From NCBI GenBank assembly GCA_036399715.1, contig DASWMO010000037.1, forward strand, positions 1 to 15,936: a DNA stretch of 15,936 bases, given 5' to 3'. Below are positions 13,573-15,936 of the stretch, one piece after another. Position numbers and translations under genes: made by a program. The notes under the pieces are model-generated. The model searched no databases, was not told the DNA's origin, and saw only the letters and a program-made list of their open reading frames with translations. Origin of the DNA: DASVSE01 sp036399715 (lineage in GTDB: Bacteria > Bacteroidota > Rhodothermia > Rhodothermales > Rubricoccaceae). Within the stretch, counting starts at the first letter, position 1. Each line of letters starts with the position of its first letter.

Positions 13573-15936
13573 GTGACTGACTCGCTCGCCACCGACCCGC
13601 GCCCCGTCCACATCGCCAAGTTCGGCGGCACGTCCGTTGGGACGCCCGAGCGCATCCGCGAGGTCGTCCGGCTGAGCCTCTCGACGCCGAGCGCCTTCCG
13701 CCGCGTCGTCGTGTCGTCGGCGTTCGGGGGCGTCACGGACCGCCTCGTCGCAGCGGTCGATGCCGCAGCCGCGCGGGACGACACCTGGCGGACGGCGCTC
13801 GCTGAGGTTCGCACGCGCCACACGGCGGCCGTCGAAGCGCTCGCGCCGCCGGGCGATGCGGCGGCAATTCATGCCCTCCACGACGCGCTCTTCGGCGAGG
13901 TGGCGGACCTGCTCCACGGCGTTTCCCTCCTGCGCGAGTGCACGCCGCGCTTCCGCGACGCCGTGATCTCGGCCGGCGAGCGCGCCGCTGTCCCCGTCGT
14001 CGCGGCCGCCTTTCGCGCCGCGGGCGTCCCCGCGGTCGCGCTCGACGCGACGGCGTTCGTCCGGACCGACGACCGCTTCGGCGAGGCGACCGTCGACACG
14101 GCCGAGACACGGCGGCTGACGCGCGCGGCGCTCGCCGCCGTGCCTGAGGGCGCTGTCGCCGTCGTGACGGGCTTCGTCGCGGCGACGGCCGAGGGCGTCA
14201 CGACGACGCTCGGGCGATCGGGCTCGGACTACACGGCGACGATCCTCGCGGGCGCGCTCGACGCGGCCGAGTGCGTGATCTGGACCGACGTCGACGGCGT
14301 CCTCTCAGCCGACCCGCGCGTCGTCGCAGACGCGTTCTCGCTCCCGCGGCTGAGCTACGAGGAAGCGGCCGAACTGGCGCACTTCGGGGCGAAAGTGCTG
14401 CACCCGCGCACGATGCGGCCGCTCGTCGCGGGCGGTATCCCGCTGCGGATCGCCAACACGCTCAACCCCACGGCCGAGGGCACGTGCGTCGGGCCGGCTG
14501 AGCCGGGCGAGGCGCGCATCCGGGCCGTCACGGCCATCCGCGCGGTCGCGTTCGTGCGCGTCGTCGGGGCGTCCGTGCTGGAGGTGCCGGATCTGGCATC
14601 GCGCGTTTTTGCCGCCCTCGCGGAGGCGTCCGTGCCGGTCTTTCTCGTCGCGCAGGCGTCGGCCGAGGGCACGCTCGGGATGGCGGTCCGCGAGGCTGAC
14701 GCGCCGCTGGCCGTGCGGACGCTGGAGCGGGCGCTCGCCCGCGAGACCGAGCGGGGCGACGTGCTCGGGGTGACGTGCGAGGGCGGCGCGGCCGTCGTGG
14801 CGGCCGTCGGGACGCAGGGGCACGGCGCGCCGGGCCTCGCCGGGCGCATGTTCGCGACGCTCGGCCGCGCGCGCGTCAACGTGCGCGCGCTCGCGCAGGG
14901 CGGCGGCGACCACACGCTCTCGGCCGTCGTCGCGGACGCCGACGCGCCCGCGGCCGTCCGGGCGCTCCACGAGGCGTTTGCGGCCCGGCGCCTGCGCGCG
15001 CACGTTGTCGTGGTCGGGACGGGGCGCCTCGGCGGACGCGTCCTCGGCCTGCTCGCCTCCGAAGGCGACCGCCTCCGCGCGGCGGGCCTCAACCTGTGCC
15101 TCGTCGGGGTCGTGGACTCGCGGCGGCTCGCGTGGGACGATGCCGGGCTCGACCCGGACGCGCTCGCGTCGGCACCCGACGCCGGCCTCGACGCGCTCAC
15201 CGAACGCCTCGCGACGGCCCACCTGGAGCGCCTCGTCGTCGTCGACGCGACGGCGAGTCCGGACGTTGCGGCCCGCCACGCCGAGTGGCTCGCCCTCGGC
15301 GTGGCCGTCGTGACGCCCAACAAAGCGGCCACGGCCCGGCCCGCAGCCGCCTGGGCGAGCGCGCACGCCGCCGCCCGGGACGGCGAAGCGCCGTACCTCT
15401 ACGACGCCGCCGTCGGCGCCGGCCTCGGCGTCGTGTCGCGCCTGCGCGACCTCGTTCGCACGGGCGACACGGTCCACGCGGTCGAGGGCGTCCTGTCGGG
15501 GACGGTCGCGTTCGTGATGAGCCGCCTGCGCGAGGGCGTGGCCTTCTCGGCGGCCGTCCGCGAGGCGCGCGAGGCGGGCTACGCCGAGCCCGACGTCCGC
15601 GACGACCTCTCGGGGCGCGACGTCGCGCGCAAGCTGGCGCTCCTCGCCCGCGAACTCGGCGTCCCCGCCGACGCCGAGGCGGCGCCTATCGAGTCGCTCG
15701 TCCCGGACGGACTCGCCACAGTCCCGCTGGAGGTCTTCTGGGACCGACTCCCCGAGGCCGACCCCGCGTGGGCGGCGCGCGTCGCGGACGCCTCCGGCGA
15801 CCTCCAACTCGTCGCCCGCCTGAGCGCGGACGGCGCGATCCGCGTCGCCGTCGAAACGGTCGCTTCCGGGTCGCCGCTCGCGGGCCTCCGCGGGCCCGAA
15901 GTCGCCGTCGCCTTCCACACGGCGCGCACGGGCGCG
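13573..15936 (+). CDS. thrA: bifunctional aspartokinase I / homoserine dehydrogenase I, 3' end cut by the window
   Basis: The first 788 codons are present and the frame stays open at the right edge; by comparison with the 820-residue E. coli ThrA about 40 residues are missing. It catalyses aspartate to aspartyl phosphate and, in its second half, aspartate semialdehyde to homoserine, for Thr/Met/Ile synthesis in the cytoplasm. Aspartokinase: KFGGTSVG (16-23), then TTLGRSGSDYTA and TDVDGVLSADPR. Tandem ACT regulatory domains at about 318-465 include VFLVAQASAEG and NVRALAQGGGDHTLS. Homoserine dehydrogenase: nucleotide-binding GTGRLGG (482-488), TPNK (581-584), LSGTVAF, and GYAEPDVRDDLSGRDVARKL, whose Lys687 falls in the catalytic signature. 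The GTG at 13573 is 16 codons before the first motif. Threonine feedback is expected from the ACT pair. No threonine-rich leader peptide is visible upstream. Confidence 0.96.
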   Translation, partial: MTDSLATDPRPVHIAKFGGTSVGTPERIREVVRLSLSTPSAFRRVVVSSAFGGVTDRLVAAVDAAAARDDTWRTALAEVRTRHTAAVEALAPPGDAAAIHALHDALFGEVADLLHGVSLLRECTPRFRDAVISAGERAAVPVVAAAFRAAGVPAVALDATAFVRTDDRFGEATVDTAETRRLTRAALAAVPEGAVAVVTGFVAATAEGVTTTLGRSGSDYTATILAGALDAAECVIWTDVDGVLSADPRVVADAFSLPRLSYEEAAELAHFGAKVLHPRTMRPLVAGGIPLRIANTLNPTAEGTCVGPAEPGEARIRAVTAIRAVAFVRVVGASVLEVPDLASRVFAALAEASVPVFLVAQASAEGTLGMAVREADAPLAVRTLERALARETERGDVLGVTCEGGAAVVAAVGTQGHGAPGLAGRMFATLGRARVNVRALAQGGGDHTLSAVVADADAPAAVRALHEAFAARRLRAHVVVVGTGRLGGRVLGLLASEGDRLRAAGLNLCLVGVVDSRRLAWDDAGLDPDALASAPDAGLDALTERLATAHLERLVVVDATASPDVAARHAEWLALGVAVVTPNKAATARPAAAWASAHAAARDGEAPYLYDAAVGAGLGVVSRLRDLVRTGDTVHAVEGVLSGTVAFVMSRLREGVAFSAAVREAREAGYAEPDVRDDLSGRDVARKLALLARELGVPADAEAAPIESLVPDGLATVPLEVFWDRLPEADPAWAARVADASGDLQLVARLSADGAIRVAVETVASGSPLAGLRGPEVAVAFHTARTGA

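Noticed and set aside
14305..15918. Minus-strand open frame of 537 codons within thrA
   Set aside because: Antisense shadow of a gene with complete aspartokinase and homoserine dehydrogenase signatures.

Overview
The window is very GC-rich (about 70%), with GTG starts and no clear Shine-Dalgarno sequences before most genes. It carries a fused aspartokinase/homoserine dehydrogenase and a short secreted WGxxGxxG-type protein. These traits fit a marine Rhodothermia-like member of Bacteroidota/Rhodothermota (Rubricoccaceae-type). That placement is inference from style and gene content, not a database match.

Left part (1-6902) is a housekeeping gene next to a signalling island. On the minus strand, a PAS-histidine kinase (758-1981) is followed by aat, the leucyl/phenylalanyl-tRNA-protein transferase (71-706), and by the first codons of a possible further gene at the left edge. 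Divergent from these, a plus-strand run encodes a large soluble PAS-GAF-PAS-GAF-PAS histidine kinase (2305-5295), a stand-alone Rcp1-like receiver (5320-5781) and a receiver-plus-kinase hybrid (5778-6902) that starts inside the receiver's stop codon. The kinase halves of the first and last proteins are close paralogues. No DNA-binding or enzymatic output domain is present, so the final output must lie elsewhere.

Middle part (7020-8029) holds a shared hairpin terminator, a small secreted WGxxGxxG-type protein on the minus strand, and about 700 bp without a convincing gene. That gap is rich in palindromes and short hairpins.

Fimbrial/usher operon (8030-12931, plus strand): two secreted pilin-like proteins sharing an FGxxxPGxPxT motif, a PapD-like periplasmic chaperone, an outer-membrane usher and a small SPOR-domain protein overlapping the usher end. 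They are tightly spaced and look like one transcription unit for assembling a surface fibre. As written, the usher is broken by two compensating single-base indels (near 10608 and 11426-11439). The total length from start to stop is still a multiple of three, so these may be homopolymer sequencing errors or a real lesion.

Right part (12932-15936): a 440 bp gap, a minus-strand tRNA-Ala(GGC) with its own promoter and a strong hairpin terminator, then thrA (aspartokinase I/homoserine dehydrogenase I), which runs off the right edge with an estimated 40 or so codons missing.
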